Shown here: positions 26,631 to 34,904 of the stretch, piece after piece | Layout of the letters: each line of letters begins with the position of its first letter | How positions within the stretch are numbered: the stretch's first letter is position 1 | DNA from: Leadbetterella sp964563435 | Lineage (GTDB): Bacteria; Bacteroidota; Bacteroidia; Cytophagales; Spirosomataceae | Length of the DNA stretch: 64,000 nt | Direction of reading: 5' to 3' | Assembly (NCBI GenBank): GCA_964563435.1 | Contig: CAZLXI010000017.1 | Location: 1 to 64,000 of the forward strand | The notes under the pieces: generated by a model | What the model saw: only the letters and a program-made list of their open reading frames with translations | Databases searched by the model: none | What the model was told of the DNA's origin: nothing | Translations under genes and position numbers: made by a program

Positions 26631-27964
26631 TTTAACAGTGTTTTAGCTTCTTTTCCTGAAGGATTCAATTCCAGTGCTTTTTCTAAACGTTCCACTACAT
26701 AATCTTTACAGGCAGGGTTGTTGGCACATGTAGTACAGCCTCCCACATTTATCATATTTTTTGCTTCGGCGACAAGCTGTCTGTAGCGGTTCAGATCTGA
26801 GGATGTTTCCGGTAGTGAAGGTTTTATCTTTTCTGCTTGTTTCCTGGCTTCGTCTGTGTACCGGCTTCGCGGATATTTGCGTACAAAATCATTGTAGGCG
26901 TTTACAGTATGGACTGTTTTTGTATTTTCCCATTCGGCGGTTTCTTTTTTATCCATTTCCGACTCAAAACGGGAGAGTTGTATTTTACGTTTTGAGAGTT
27001 CGGTTTCCGGCAATGCACTTTCATTTTCGCCGATTTGTTTTCTATATCTCTTAATGAGTTCTGCAGCCTTAATGAAATCATTTTGTGTAATACGGAGTGC
27101 AATCTCATTAAAACCGTCATCTACTTCCTTTAAAATTGTATAAGCCCGTTGCTGTTCCGAAGGCCGGGCAGGTGTGATAACCTCCGGAGATGTTGCCTGT
27201 GGCTGTATCGGGTTCTCTTCTTTGTTTTTCACGGAAGTGCTTTCTCTGAAAGTTGCACCCGGCAGGAATCCGCTGATGTTCTGATCTTTTAATAAAAAAG
27301 CAAGCATCATGATAAGGAGAAGAACCAGAATGCTTCCTGTAGAATATTTTGAAAAAGAGCTGAATTTACGAATATTTGAAGGTGTTTTTCTTACTGTGTC
27401 ATTTTGGGCTGCTACGAGATCAGCTACAACTGCCTGTTGTGAGTCTTTCCCCGGTATGTTATGTCTTTTCTTTTTCGCCGGAGTTGTATATCTGAAAATT
27501 ATGGGAGAGTTAGGAATATCAAGTGCCGACTCCAATCCGTTTTTTTTGAACTCATTCCAGAAAACATTACGCTGTATTTGTCCTTCGTATAATAATATAA
27601 GATCGTTATTCTCCAGCTTTTGAGTTTGGGTATCCGTTTTAAAAACTTCAAAATCTACATTATAATTAAAAGTGGAATGCGTTCCGTCATTGTTTAATCT
27701 GAATTGAAAAAAACTATGAATAATATCCTGATCTTCAGGTGTGTAAGGTGAATTTATATGCTCTAAATGGTTCCTGTATAACCTAATGCCTTCGTCCCGT
27801 TTTTTGTGAAATAGATCGTTATCAATTAAAATATCAAATGACAGATTTTTTATAAAAGACTGATACGCTCCCTTAAAAAAGATCCAGTTTTTTTTATTCG
27901 GAGAAAATTCAACCAGAATACCTGCATTTATGTCCATTATTTTATCTATTCTCTCAAAACTCAT
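26618..27964 (-). CDS. Single-pass membrane protein with periplasmic helical domain (island)
   Basis: The 448-residue protein has an N-terminal cytoplasmic domain of about 160 residues with no family I recognise, a basic linker, one membrane helix (about 209-226) and a periplasmic part. The latter includes a long helical segment (about 270-400) of TPR/YbgF-like flavour (ENTKTVHTVNAYNDFVRKYP) and ends with a Cys cluster, C410-x2-C413-x5-C419, plus Cys446. Those Cys residues could form disulfides or a metal site. It starts two bases after its upstream neighbour and overlaps the Sel1 gene. The topology suits a linker between cytoplasmic and periplasmic parts of one complex. Confidence 0.7.
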   Translation of the reverse strand: MSFERIDKIMDINAGILVEFSPNKKNWIFFKGAYQSFIKNLSFDILIDNDLFHKKRDEGIRLYRNHLEHINSPYTPEDQDIIHSFFQFRLNNDGTHSTFNYNVDFEVFKTDTQTQKLENNDLILLYEGQIQRNVFWNEFKKNGLESALDIPNSPIIFRYTTPAKKKRHNIPGKDSQQAVVADLVAAQNDTVRKTPSNIRKFSSFSKYSTGSILVLLLIMMLAFLLKDQNISGFLPGATFRESTSVKNKEENPIQPQATSPEVITPARPSEQQRAYTILKEVDDGFNEIALRITQNDFIKAAELIKRYRKQIGENESALPETELSKRKIQLSRFESEMDKKETAEWENTKTVHTVNAYNDFVRKYPRSRYTDEARKQAEKIKPSLPETSSDLNRYRQLVAEAKNMINVGGCTTCANNPACKDYVVERLEKALELNPSGKEAKTLLNCLK

Positions 27965-27966
27965 TT

Positions 27967-28422
27967 TTAACGATTGATTAGGATACTCTGAATTATTTCA
28001 ACCGGCAGAATGACATAGGGGACCTTGTTGTGATATTCAATCCGGGCCTCAAAGCTTTCAGAATCTTTCATGAAGTTTAGTCCGTGATTTTTAATTTTCT
28101 TAAAATCAGCTTCACTTTGTCCGTCAAAAAAGAATTGTCTGAATCCTTTGTCATTGCCGTCTTTTACCCGAAAAACAAATTTGTTCTTTTCCCGGGCATA
28201 AGTAAAGAAGTGTGCCGGATGAATGAGAGATTCCAGGCTGTCTGCATTAAGTTCAACCAGCTGCCTGTTGGCAATCAGTTCATCAGAACTGTGTATATCC
28301 TTCGGGGCAAAGTCTGCAGAAGCTTCCTGTGAAGCTGAACTGTACCATAATAAACCAGTAACTGCAGTAAATAGCAGGGCAAAGAAGAAGATTTGCCCTG
28401 TTAGGTATTTATAGATTTTCAT
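27967..28422 (-). CDS. Small single-pass membrane protein (island)
   Basis: The 151-residue protein has one N-terminal membrane helix (about 8-27) and a periplasmic domain with no family I recognise, ending in a strand-rich part (VPYVILPVEIIQSILINR). It overlaps the end of the giant cell-wall synthase gene by 14 bases and is followed two bases later by the 448-residue membrane protein. Size, topology and position resemble small accessory subunits of divisome or elongasome synthases, but that is inference. Confidence 0.7.
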   Translation of the reverse strand: MKIYKYLTGQIFFFALLFTAVTGLLWYSSASQEASADFAPKDIHSSDELIANRQLVELNADSLESLIHPAHFFTYAREKNKFVFRVKDGNDKGFRQFFFDGQSEADFKKIKNHGLNFMKDSESFEARIEYHNKVPYVILPVEIIQSILINR

Positions 28423-31400
28423 GAGATGAATGTATTAACTGATTAAAACTATGAGAAGATACTACTTCATGAATGATACTTTTTACAGCACTAAGGGCTT
28501 CTTTATTCCAGCCTCCGGTATCATTATCTTTCCGGAAATTAAAATACAGGACTACAAACTTATTGTTTCTGAGTGACTTAGCGGAAGAAAACCTCTTTTC
28601 ATGCACGGGATCCCGGCTTATTATGAGTAAAAGATTTTTATCTCTGTTCTTATCAGAACTTTCCTGTCCTCCTGAGATCGTTCCGGTTTTTGCATACAGA
28701 TGCAGGCCTTTATTACTTAGTGCGGCACTCAGGTCTTTTAATTGAGTGATTGTCCCCTCAATGGGTACGTCATGCAGAGCAGAGAAAACATGATGCATAT
28801 AAAAGGAAGCCAGGGTATCTTCACTGACCCAGTTGCCATAAGAAAAGGGTTTCTGATTTATATTCCTGTTTTTTAATACCGAGGGCTGTAGTCCCGCATT
28901 CATTCCGAATAGCCGGCCGGCCATCTCGGCCATTTTTATCGGTGTTACCTGTATGGGATAACCTCCCATTGAAATCTGGGAAATAGCATTAGCCAGTGAG
29001 GTATTTCTGTCTACTGCATACAGATAGGAGTCGTTCGGCTGGCTCCACAGGCTGTATGAACTTATGGACTTGAGCAAAAAGTTATCATTTATACCTCCGG
29101 CAATCTTCTGGCTTAACCGGGTACTGATACTGCCTGCCTGTTCGGGAGTATATGGCAGGTTAAAATTATACCACAGGCCCTGATAAAATACAGCATTGGG
29201 GTTATTCCAGTCCGGTAATGTTTTGATTGTATAATTGGAGTTTCCACGATTGATTACCGGGAAATTGCCTGTCGGATTTACAGACAAACCTTTGCGTAAG
29301 ATACCCGAAGACTCATTAAAAATGGTACGCAATGTAGTGGCATCATGTGATCCGAGAAACAGGATCATGGAATTGTAAGAGTTAGTTGAATTCAAAAGAT
29401 ATTCTTTCAGAGTATGCTCCCCCGAGGGCCTACCGGTGATCAGCCTGATTCCGGACTTCCCGCCAAAATGTTTAACGATAAAATCTTTTCCCTGGGTTTC
29501 AGAAGGGTAATCATTCAATCCGCCAAAACGCAGGTTATCCCATCCTGATTCCAGGTAGTATTGTGAGGTGACAGAGCCCAGCAGAACAGGTTTAAATGTA
29601 CTTCCGGGTCCCGGATTCATCAACAGCAGATTATTATTCCCGAACACTTTTCTTTCCAGCTTTCTATCCGGATTAAGATAAAGAGATTCGAGAAAATCAG
29701 CATGGGCATTATATTTATTGGGATTTACACGGAACGGAATGTCGGCTTTGAAATCAGCCAGCGTAAGGACAGATCCGTCACTGGTCAGGGCAGTTACACT
29801 TGCTCCCCTTTCAGATGAGCCCTTGCTGGTTGTTCTGTAGTAGGTCTCAAGAATTTTATGGATTTTTTCGGTAAGATCATAATCCAGAGTTACGGGAACG
29901 TCCTGTTTCCACCGGCTTTCATCTTCTCTGTAAGCTTCTTTCAGGAAGTTGGCAAAATGGTAACTCCACAGGAATTTTTCTCCCATGGGATAGAAAAACT
30001 GGTATTTACCGTTTAACCAGATATTCCGGGCAAAATACGATTTGTCCTGAGTACCCAGAGTCAGGTTTCTGTAGCTATTTTCACTTTCAATTCTCAACCG
30101 GTCTCCGTCTTTCAGCATAAAAGCAAACGATGACTTTTTTGAAGTATACTGTTCGTTACCATTTATGATCCGGAAAGTATTTTGATTGGCCTTCTCACTG
30201 CCGTGTGTTTCACTCACAATAAATACCGGATTCCCGTCAGGTGTCCATCCTGCCGGCAGGTAACTGACCCGGACATTAGTGTTATTTTCCAATACCCTGC
30301 TTCTGGGTACTTTTACATTGCCGGAATTGAGCAGCACTGTTCCGGATTGTTCTGTCAGTTTCATAGTACTGAAGTTCCTTGGTTCTGTCAGATTTCCTTT
30401 CCATCCTTTTTCAAACTCATCAGGATTATAGCTGGTATAATAAAACCCATTAACCGCAAAAATATATTTACCGTCTGTATCTTTCCGCAGATGGATAAGG
30501 TTTTGGGAAGAGTTGGCCCGGATCAGCTTATTTTTAAGTGCCGCGTACGCTGATCCGTAAAAACGGTTAGTATCTCCTCCGATCAGCTTTTCTAATTGCC
30601 TTGTATCCTGAAGGTGCTTATCAAACGCTGTGAAGGCGGCTTCGGCTGTTGGGAAGGTCTTGTTGTCCTGGAAATCGGAAAACAAGACATTAAAACTTTT
30701 AAATTTGGTTTCCAGGCGCTTTATCGTATCGTTAAGATCAAATTTCTTTGTACTGTAATCTTTCAATAAAAAAAGTATCAGAGAGAGAGCCAGTAACGGG
30801 ATGAAATAATTCACTAACAGAGATTCCCCCTTTTGTTTTTTCTTTTGAGGCCCGGCCTTCCCCAAACGAAAATAGGTGTCAAATCCTTTAAGGTTTTCTT
30901 CATGATATTCTTCTGATAGCAGTTCCGGATTATATTTATGAGTCTGATAGGCAGAAAAAATGATATACCCGATCAGCATGAAAGCCATAACCATAGACAA
31001 AAGGCTGTTGAGACTGAGCAAAGGAAAGTCTTGTCCTACAAAGACTAACCTGTTTGTACTCGTAAGCCAGATACAGTAGGCCAGTGCAAATAAAAACGTA
31101 AGTACGGCAATTTGTGATTTTACATGAAGGTTATAATTCTCAGTGTATTGTACAGTGATTACCATAAGAAGACAGATCATCAAAATGATATTGATGATGA
31201 GCCAGGTTCCGTGCTCAGAACTGAGATAACGAATAGCTACGAGATCAGACAGCTGGGTTTCATAACTTGATCCGGTGTTAAAATGGGGTTGTAATTTGAA
31301 GTAGCTGTTAAAAAACGGAAATATGCTGGCTTTGGCCGTATAATAATCGATGATCCATTTATTTTGAGCGGCATTCAATATTCTGATATCATTTCCACTC

Positions 31401-33760
31401 TGAAATTCTTCAAGCATCATCGTGTTATCCGGTGATTTATGCAGGATCTCTGCCCGGTATAGCATCCTGTTTTTACCCGCCAGGATATCATTAACCCGAT
31501 CCTTGAATACCGTGGCCAGCCCGCAGGTAATAAAACCTGTTATTACAATAATCCGTGTAACCTTCCACTTGTTTTTTATGGAAATGGCATAAACGGGGTA
31601 TATAGACCAAAGCAGAAGGATCAGAAAAATGAAACCAGTTATGAGCGTGAATAAGGTATGTCGGAAGGCAAAAGAAATGAGCCGGGCACTGTACCATAAA
31701 AAGGCTGTTAAAAGGATGCCGTAGGCATATCTTCTTTTCAGCCATACGGCTTTCCAGAATGTTGAATGAGGCCTCAAACGTACATGCTTGTGGTCTTTGA
31801 ATATAGTAGATTTTATAACGGCAAAAAGCAATGTGAAAACTATAAAAATGAGTGTGAAACCTGCATCCAAAACAGCGAAACTAAGGAAACAGAAAATCCA
31901 GTTTAAGGTAGAAAGCACGTAATAATCTTTGGAGAATGTGACCATCTCATATTTTTTCAATGCTTGTTTCTGTAATAAATGATCGGCAGCGAAATATATG
32001 ATCAGTGGAATCAAAATATTGAAAAAGCGTTCCAGTTTGCTGATGTGAAAGCTACTCAGAATATAGTTCAACGCATAAAAAGATAAAAGAATGATACCGA
32101 ATTGCCAGTATTTTAAATTTTGAGTAAACCTGAAATTTGGTAAGCGGCCTTTAAAAGAAAATAGGCCATTTTTATAAAGAATGATCCCGATAAAAAAGAG
32201 GGCGGTCAGAATACTCTGATAGAGTTTGAAATTAGTATGAAACAGAATATTTCTGAATAACTGATATCCATTATAGTTCAGCCGCTCCAGCGGAATGAAA
32301 GTGGTTGCACGCCATAATAAAACAGAGCGGATGGTTATCATCAGGATAAGGAAAATATAAGCGGCTGTTTCAATGACCTGTGATTTTCCCAGTCTGTTTG
32401 TGGGTGTAAGTATCAAAGCCAGGAGGCAAAAGAAGATGAAGAGACCGCTGTATCCGTAATAATATGCTGCTGAAAAGGCATTGGTTCCTTTCAAATCCTC
32501 TATCTTAAGCAGCCAGCTAAAGTCCTGGGAAGAGACTGATGAAGGGCTTATCCGGATTGTTTCCCCTGCTTTAAAAAGTATTGTATCATTTAGTCCTGCA
32601 TTATTCTGATTTTCATTCAGAAACCGGAATGCTATTCGTTTGTTCGTGTCATCACAACGGTAAGACAAAGAGCCAGAGAAATGCATTTCGGCGTTTTCAT
32701 GCTCAGGACCTTCAAGGAGGAAACCTTTCGCCTTATTATTACCGATTACGGTTTCGGCTTTTGTGGTTAAGAAAAGATGCTGAAGAGAGTCCGATCCGTC
32801 TGCATACAGATAATGCATTTCCGGCATTTTCAGAAGAATATATTTGTCTGATCCCTGTGTAGTGATGTTAAATTGTGGCGTTGTTTTCTTTGCCAGTCCC
32901 AAAAAAAAGGAAGAGTTTTCAGTCAGATGTATGTCCTGTGAGAACGTTTTTTTTGAGGCTTCTGCCCCGTCAATACTTACTTTTACATTCAGTTGTCTGT
33001 CAGGAAAAAAGAGAAGATCAGATACTGACTTTGAATTATATTTTTTTCTGACCAGCAGACTTTGTCCGAGCCGGTGAATCAATGAGTCATAAGCTGCTGT
33101 AGAAGCAGGTTCTATCCATAATAATTCAGCCAGTGGATACCCTATGTTTATTTTACTGTCAAAAGGTATGGGAATGAGAGATGAGCTGCTGCTTTCCTGT
33201 AGAATCCGGTACGAATATTTCTCTTTTTCTTCAGGCCGGAATTGCAGCTCTATTCCGATACCGTCAGGCCAGACGATTTTCAGACTTTTTTGTATGTTAT
33301 TGGTGTAAGGAGCGTTAACGATATCAAAGGCTTCTTCTCCGGGATTTTGAATATATAAAGGTTCGTTCAGGGACTGAAACCTTAAGCTGACACCTTCTCC
33401 TGTATCGGTCATGTTTAAGAAACCTTCCTTATGACTGAAGTATGCTTTTTCCTTATGCTTTTCATCTATCAGCGATACTTTATTTCTGAAAGAAAATCCC
33501 AGCTTTTGGAGAGCGTGATGATCAGCATTGGAGAATACAATCCTCGGGGCGTCGTAGTAACTTTTAAGGGTAAGCATTGATGCCAGGCCGAAACCGGCCA
33601 CTACAATTACAAGTGTATAAACCTGCTGGCGGCGGGCATTTGTATTTTGATTCTGAACTTTTAAATGAGTAAATATCTTCTTCTGAAATAAAAATCCGAA
33701 ACATAGTATCAATACACCTAAAATAGATAGGGTGGTGAGGTTAAAAACGGTATGAAACAT
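28409..33760 (-). CDS. Giant SEDS glycan polymerase-class B PBP transpeptidase fusion (island)
   Basis: The 1783-residue protein has two N-terminal membrane helices (about 7-27, 47-66), a periplasmic domain (about 70-425) of unknown fold, and a polytopic region (about 430-940). There SSYETQLSDLVAIRYLSSEHG (831-851) parallels the SEDS loop TDFIFAVIGEELG, with Asp839 as the catalytic candidate. FVGQDFPLLSLNSLLSM (907-923) parallels the last SEDS motif around PLPFVSYGGSS. A further helix (about 983-999) leads to a periplasmic half with a transpeptidase domain: STFK (Ser1387-Lys1390), SYN (1461-1463), KTG (1691-1693), and the late motif QISMGGYPIQVTPIKMAEMA near 1595-1614. SEDS proteins polymerise glycan strands and class B PBPs crosslink them; here both are on one chain with all catalytic motifs visible. 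It is the core of the island operon. SEDS similarity is by motif only and weaker than the PBP part. Confidence 0.85.
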   Translation of the reverse strand: MFHTVFNLTTLSILGVLILCFGFLFQKKIFTHLKVQNQNTNARRQQVYTLVIVVAGFGLASMLTLKSYYDAPRIVFSNADHHALQKLGFSFRNKVSLIDEKHKEKAYFSHKEGFLNMTDTGEGVSLRFQSLNEPLYIQNPGEEAFDIVNAPYTNNIQKSLKIVWPDGIGIELQFRPEEKEKYSYRILQESSSSSLIPIPFDSKINIGYPLAELLWIEPASTAAYDSLIHRLGQSLLVRKKYNSKSVSDLLFFPDRQLNVKVSIDGAEASKKTFSQDIHLTENSSFFLGLAKKTTPQFNITTQGSDKYILLKMPEMHYLYADGSDSLQHLFLTTKAETVIGNNKAKGFLLEGPEHENAEMHFSGSLSYRCDDTNKRIAFRFLNENQNNAGLNDTILFKAGETIRISPSSVSSQDFSWLLKIEDLKGTNAFSAAYYYGYSGLFIFFCLLALILTPTNRLGKSQVIETAAYIFLILMITIRSVLLWRATTFIPLERLNYNGYQLFRNILFHTNFKLYQSILTALFFIGIILYKNGLFSFKGRLPNFRFTQNLKYWQFGIILLSFYALNYILSSFHISKLERFFNILIPLIIYFAADHLLQKQALKKYEMVTFSKDYYVLSTLNWIFCFLSFAVLDAGFTLIFIVFTLLFAVIKSTIFKDHKHVRLRPHSTFWKAVWLKRRYAYGILLTAFLWYSARLISFAFRHTLFTLITGFIFLILLLWSIYPVYAISIKNKWKVTRIIVITGFITCGLATVFKDRVNDILAGKNRMLYRAEILHKSPDNTMMLEEFQSGNDIRILNAAQNKWIIDYYTAKASIFPFFNSYFKLQPHFNTGSSYETQLSDLVAIRYLSSEHGTWLIINIILMICLLMVITVQYTENYNLHVKSQIAVLTFLFALAYCIWLTSTNRLVFVGQDFPLLSLNSLLSMVMAFMLIGYIIFSAYQTHKYNPELLSEEYHEENLKGFDTYFRLGKAGPQKKKQKGESLLVNYFIPLLALSLILFLLKDYSTKKFDLNDTIKRLETKFKSFNVLFSDFQDNKTFPTAEAAFTAFDKHLQDTRQLEKLIGGDTNRFYGSAYAALKNKLIRANSSQNLIHLRKDTDGKYIFAVNGFYYTSYNPDEFEKGWKGNLTEPRNFSTMKLTEQSGTVLLNSGNVKVPRSRVLENNTNVRVSYLPAGWTPDGNPVFIVSETHGSEKANQNTFRIINGNEQYTSKKSSFAFMLKDGDRLRIESENSYRNLTLGTQDKSYFARNIWLNGKYQFFYPMGEKFLWSYHFANFLKEAYREDESRWKQDVPVTLDYDLTEKIHKILETYYRTTSKGSSERGASVTALTSDGSVLTLADFKADIPFRVNPNKYNAHADFLESLYLNPDRKLERKVFGNNNLLLMNPGPGSTFKPVLLGSVTSQYYLESGWDNLRFGGLNDYPSETQGKDFIVKHFGGKSGIRLITGRPSGEHTLKEYLLNSTNSYNSMILFLGSHDATTLRTIFNESSGILRKGLSVNPTGNFPVINRGNSNYTIKTLPDWNNPNAVFYQGLWYNFNLPYTPEQAGSISTRLSQKIAGGINDNFLLKSISSYSLWSQPNDSYLYAVDRNTSLANAISQISMGGYPIQVTPIKMAEMAGRLFGMNAGLQPSVLKNRNINQKPFSYGNWVSEDTLASFYMHHVFSALHDVPIEGTITQLKDLSAALSNKGLHLYAKTGTISGGQESSDKNRDKNLLLIISRDPVHEKRFSSAKSLRNNKFVVLYFNFRKDNDTGGWNKEALSAVKSIIHEVVSSHSFNQLIHSSHENL

Positions 33761-33806
33761 AACGGGAATGGTTTTGTAAGGGTTTATCGAATAACAGTGT
33801 AAAAGA

Positions 33807-34892
33807 TCATCGCCGCTGCAGGTTTTCAGGAGATATTTCTATTTCATCCCTTAGAAAAGCATTGAAAGACTTTATGTTCAGCAGGCTTATTATTTTTACG
33901 AAATACCGAAACTTACGATCTGTTTTCTCAGGGTCTTCAATGAAAGGTTTAAGCGAACCGGGTTCTTGTTCCAGGTTCAGAATAAGCCTGGCATTCGGGC
34001 TTGATTCCAGGGTTTTCCAGGCATTCTGCCGTCCTAAGCGGTGAAAAGAATGAGCGTGAACAGCCATCTCAACAAAACGTTGTAACAAATCCGCCTGTTC
34101 TGCTTCATTTAGATCAGCGGGAAGTTTTTCTATTTGTTCATACACATCTCCGTATTTTTCTACAAAAAGTGTGGCATAACGTATTAATAATTCAGGTACT
34201 ACTTCCGTTTTTTCAGTAACCACAATTTCTTTTGAATGGCTGCATTCAGAGCTTTCCGAATCCGGAAAACTGTCACGCCGTATGGCTACTTCAGAGCTGG
34301 CAGGGTTTGTATCGGAAACGGAAGGCTTTACTCTTGTTTTGAACAGGCCTGTAATACCTGATAAGAAAATAAGCAATGACAAACCGGCGGGGATATAATT
34401 TTTTGCCGGAGTTTTCCCGGATAGCGGATGCACTGTAATGCGGAAAGGTGTGCCTGAAAAAGAAACTACTTCGTTTTTCTTTTTTTTGTCTGTTAACAGG
34501 CTAACGAGTTCATGGAAGAAATTTGCGGTGTCCTCCGGCATTTTTCCTCTTCTGATCAGTTTTTTCAGTTCATGTTCGAATGCTTTCTGAAGATGAAGTG
34601 TGTCTTCATCATAGAAACCGATGTTCATATTACGTCTGAACTGTTGTGCCCATATTTCTTTAGGCCGGGGGTGTAGTCTTCCTGTTGAGTCCGTATGATA
34701 AACCAACTGATCTTTATTGGGCCATATCAGTACGGAATCCTGAGGATTGATGTGAAATGTTAATAGAGTATCACCATATGATACATGGCTGTCTGAGTTC
34801 CGGAAAACCTCATTTGTAAAGAAAATCTCGTAAATGAGGGATATTAAACTTAGGAAACAAACACTCAGCAAAACTATTCGTAATTGTTTCAT
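33807..34892 (-). CDS. Two-helix membrane protein between actin-like ATPase and synthase (island)
   Basis: The 361-residue protein has membrane helices at about 5-27 and 166-185, a periplasmic domain between them (about 30-160) and a cytoplasmic, mostly helical C-terminal domain (about 225-350). That topology puts one domain next to the synthase and one next to the actin-like ATPase. This resembles the bridging proteins RodZ or MreC/MreD in arrangement, though not in sequence. It starts 12 bases after the ATPase gene and ends 46 before the synthase gene. Family not recognised. Confidence 0.65.
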   Translation of the reverse strand: MKQLRIVLLSVCFLSLISLIYEIFFTNEVFRNSDSHVSYGDTLLTFHINPQDSVLIWPNKDQLVYHTDSTGRLHPRPKEIWAQQFRRNMNIGFYDEDTLHLQKAFEHELKKLIRRGKMPEDTANFFHELVSLLTDKKKKNEVVSFSGTPFRITVHPLSGKTPAKNYIPAGLSLLIFLSGITGLFKTRVKPSVSDTNPASSEVAIRRDSFPDSESSECSHSKEIVVTEKTEVVPELLIRYATLFVEKYGDVYEQIEKLPADLNEAEQADLLQRFVEMAVHAHSFHRLGRQNAWKTLESSPNARLILNLEQEPGSLKPFIEDPEKTDRKFRYFVKIISLLNIKSFNAFLRDEIEISPENLQRR

Positions 34893-34904
34893 TATGATAA
34901 ATGG

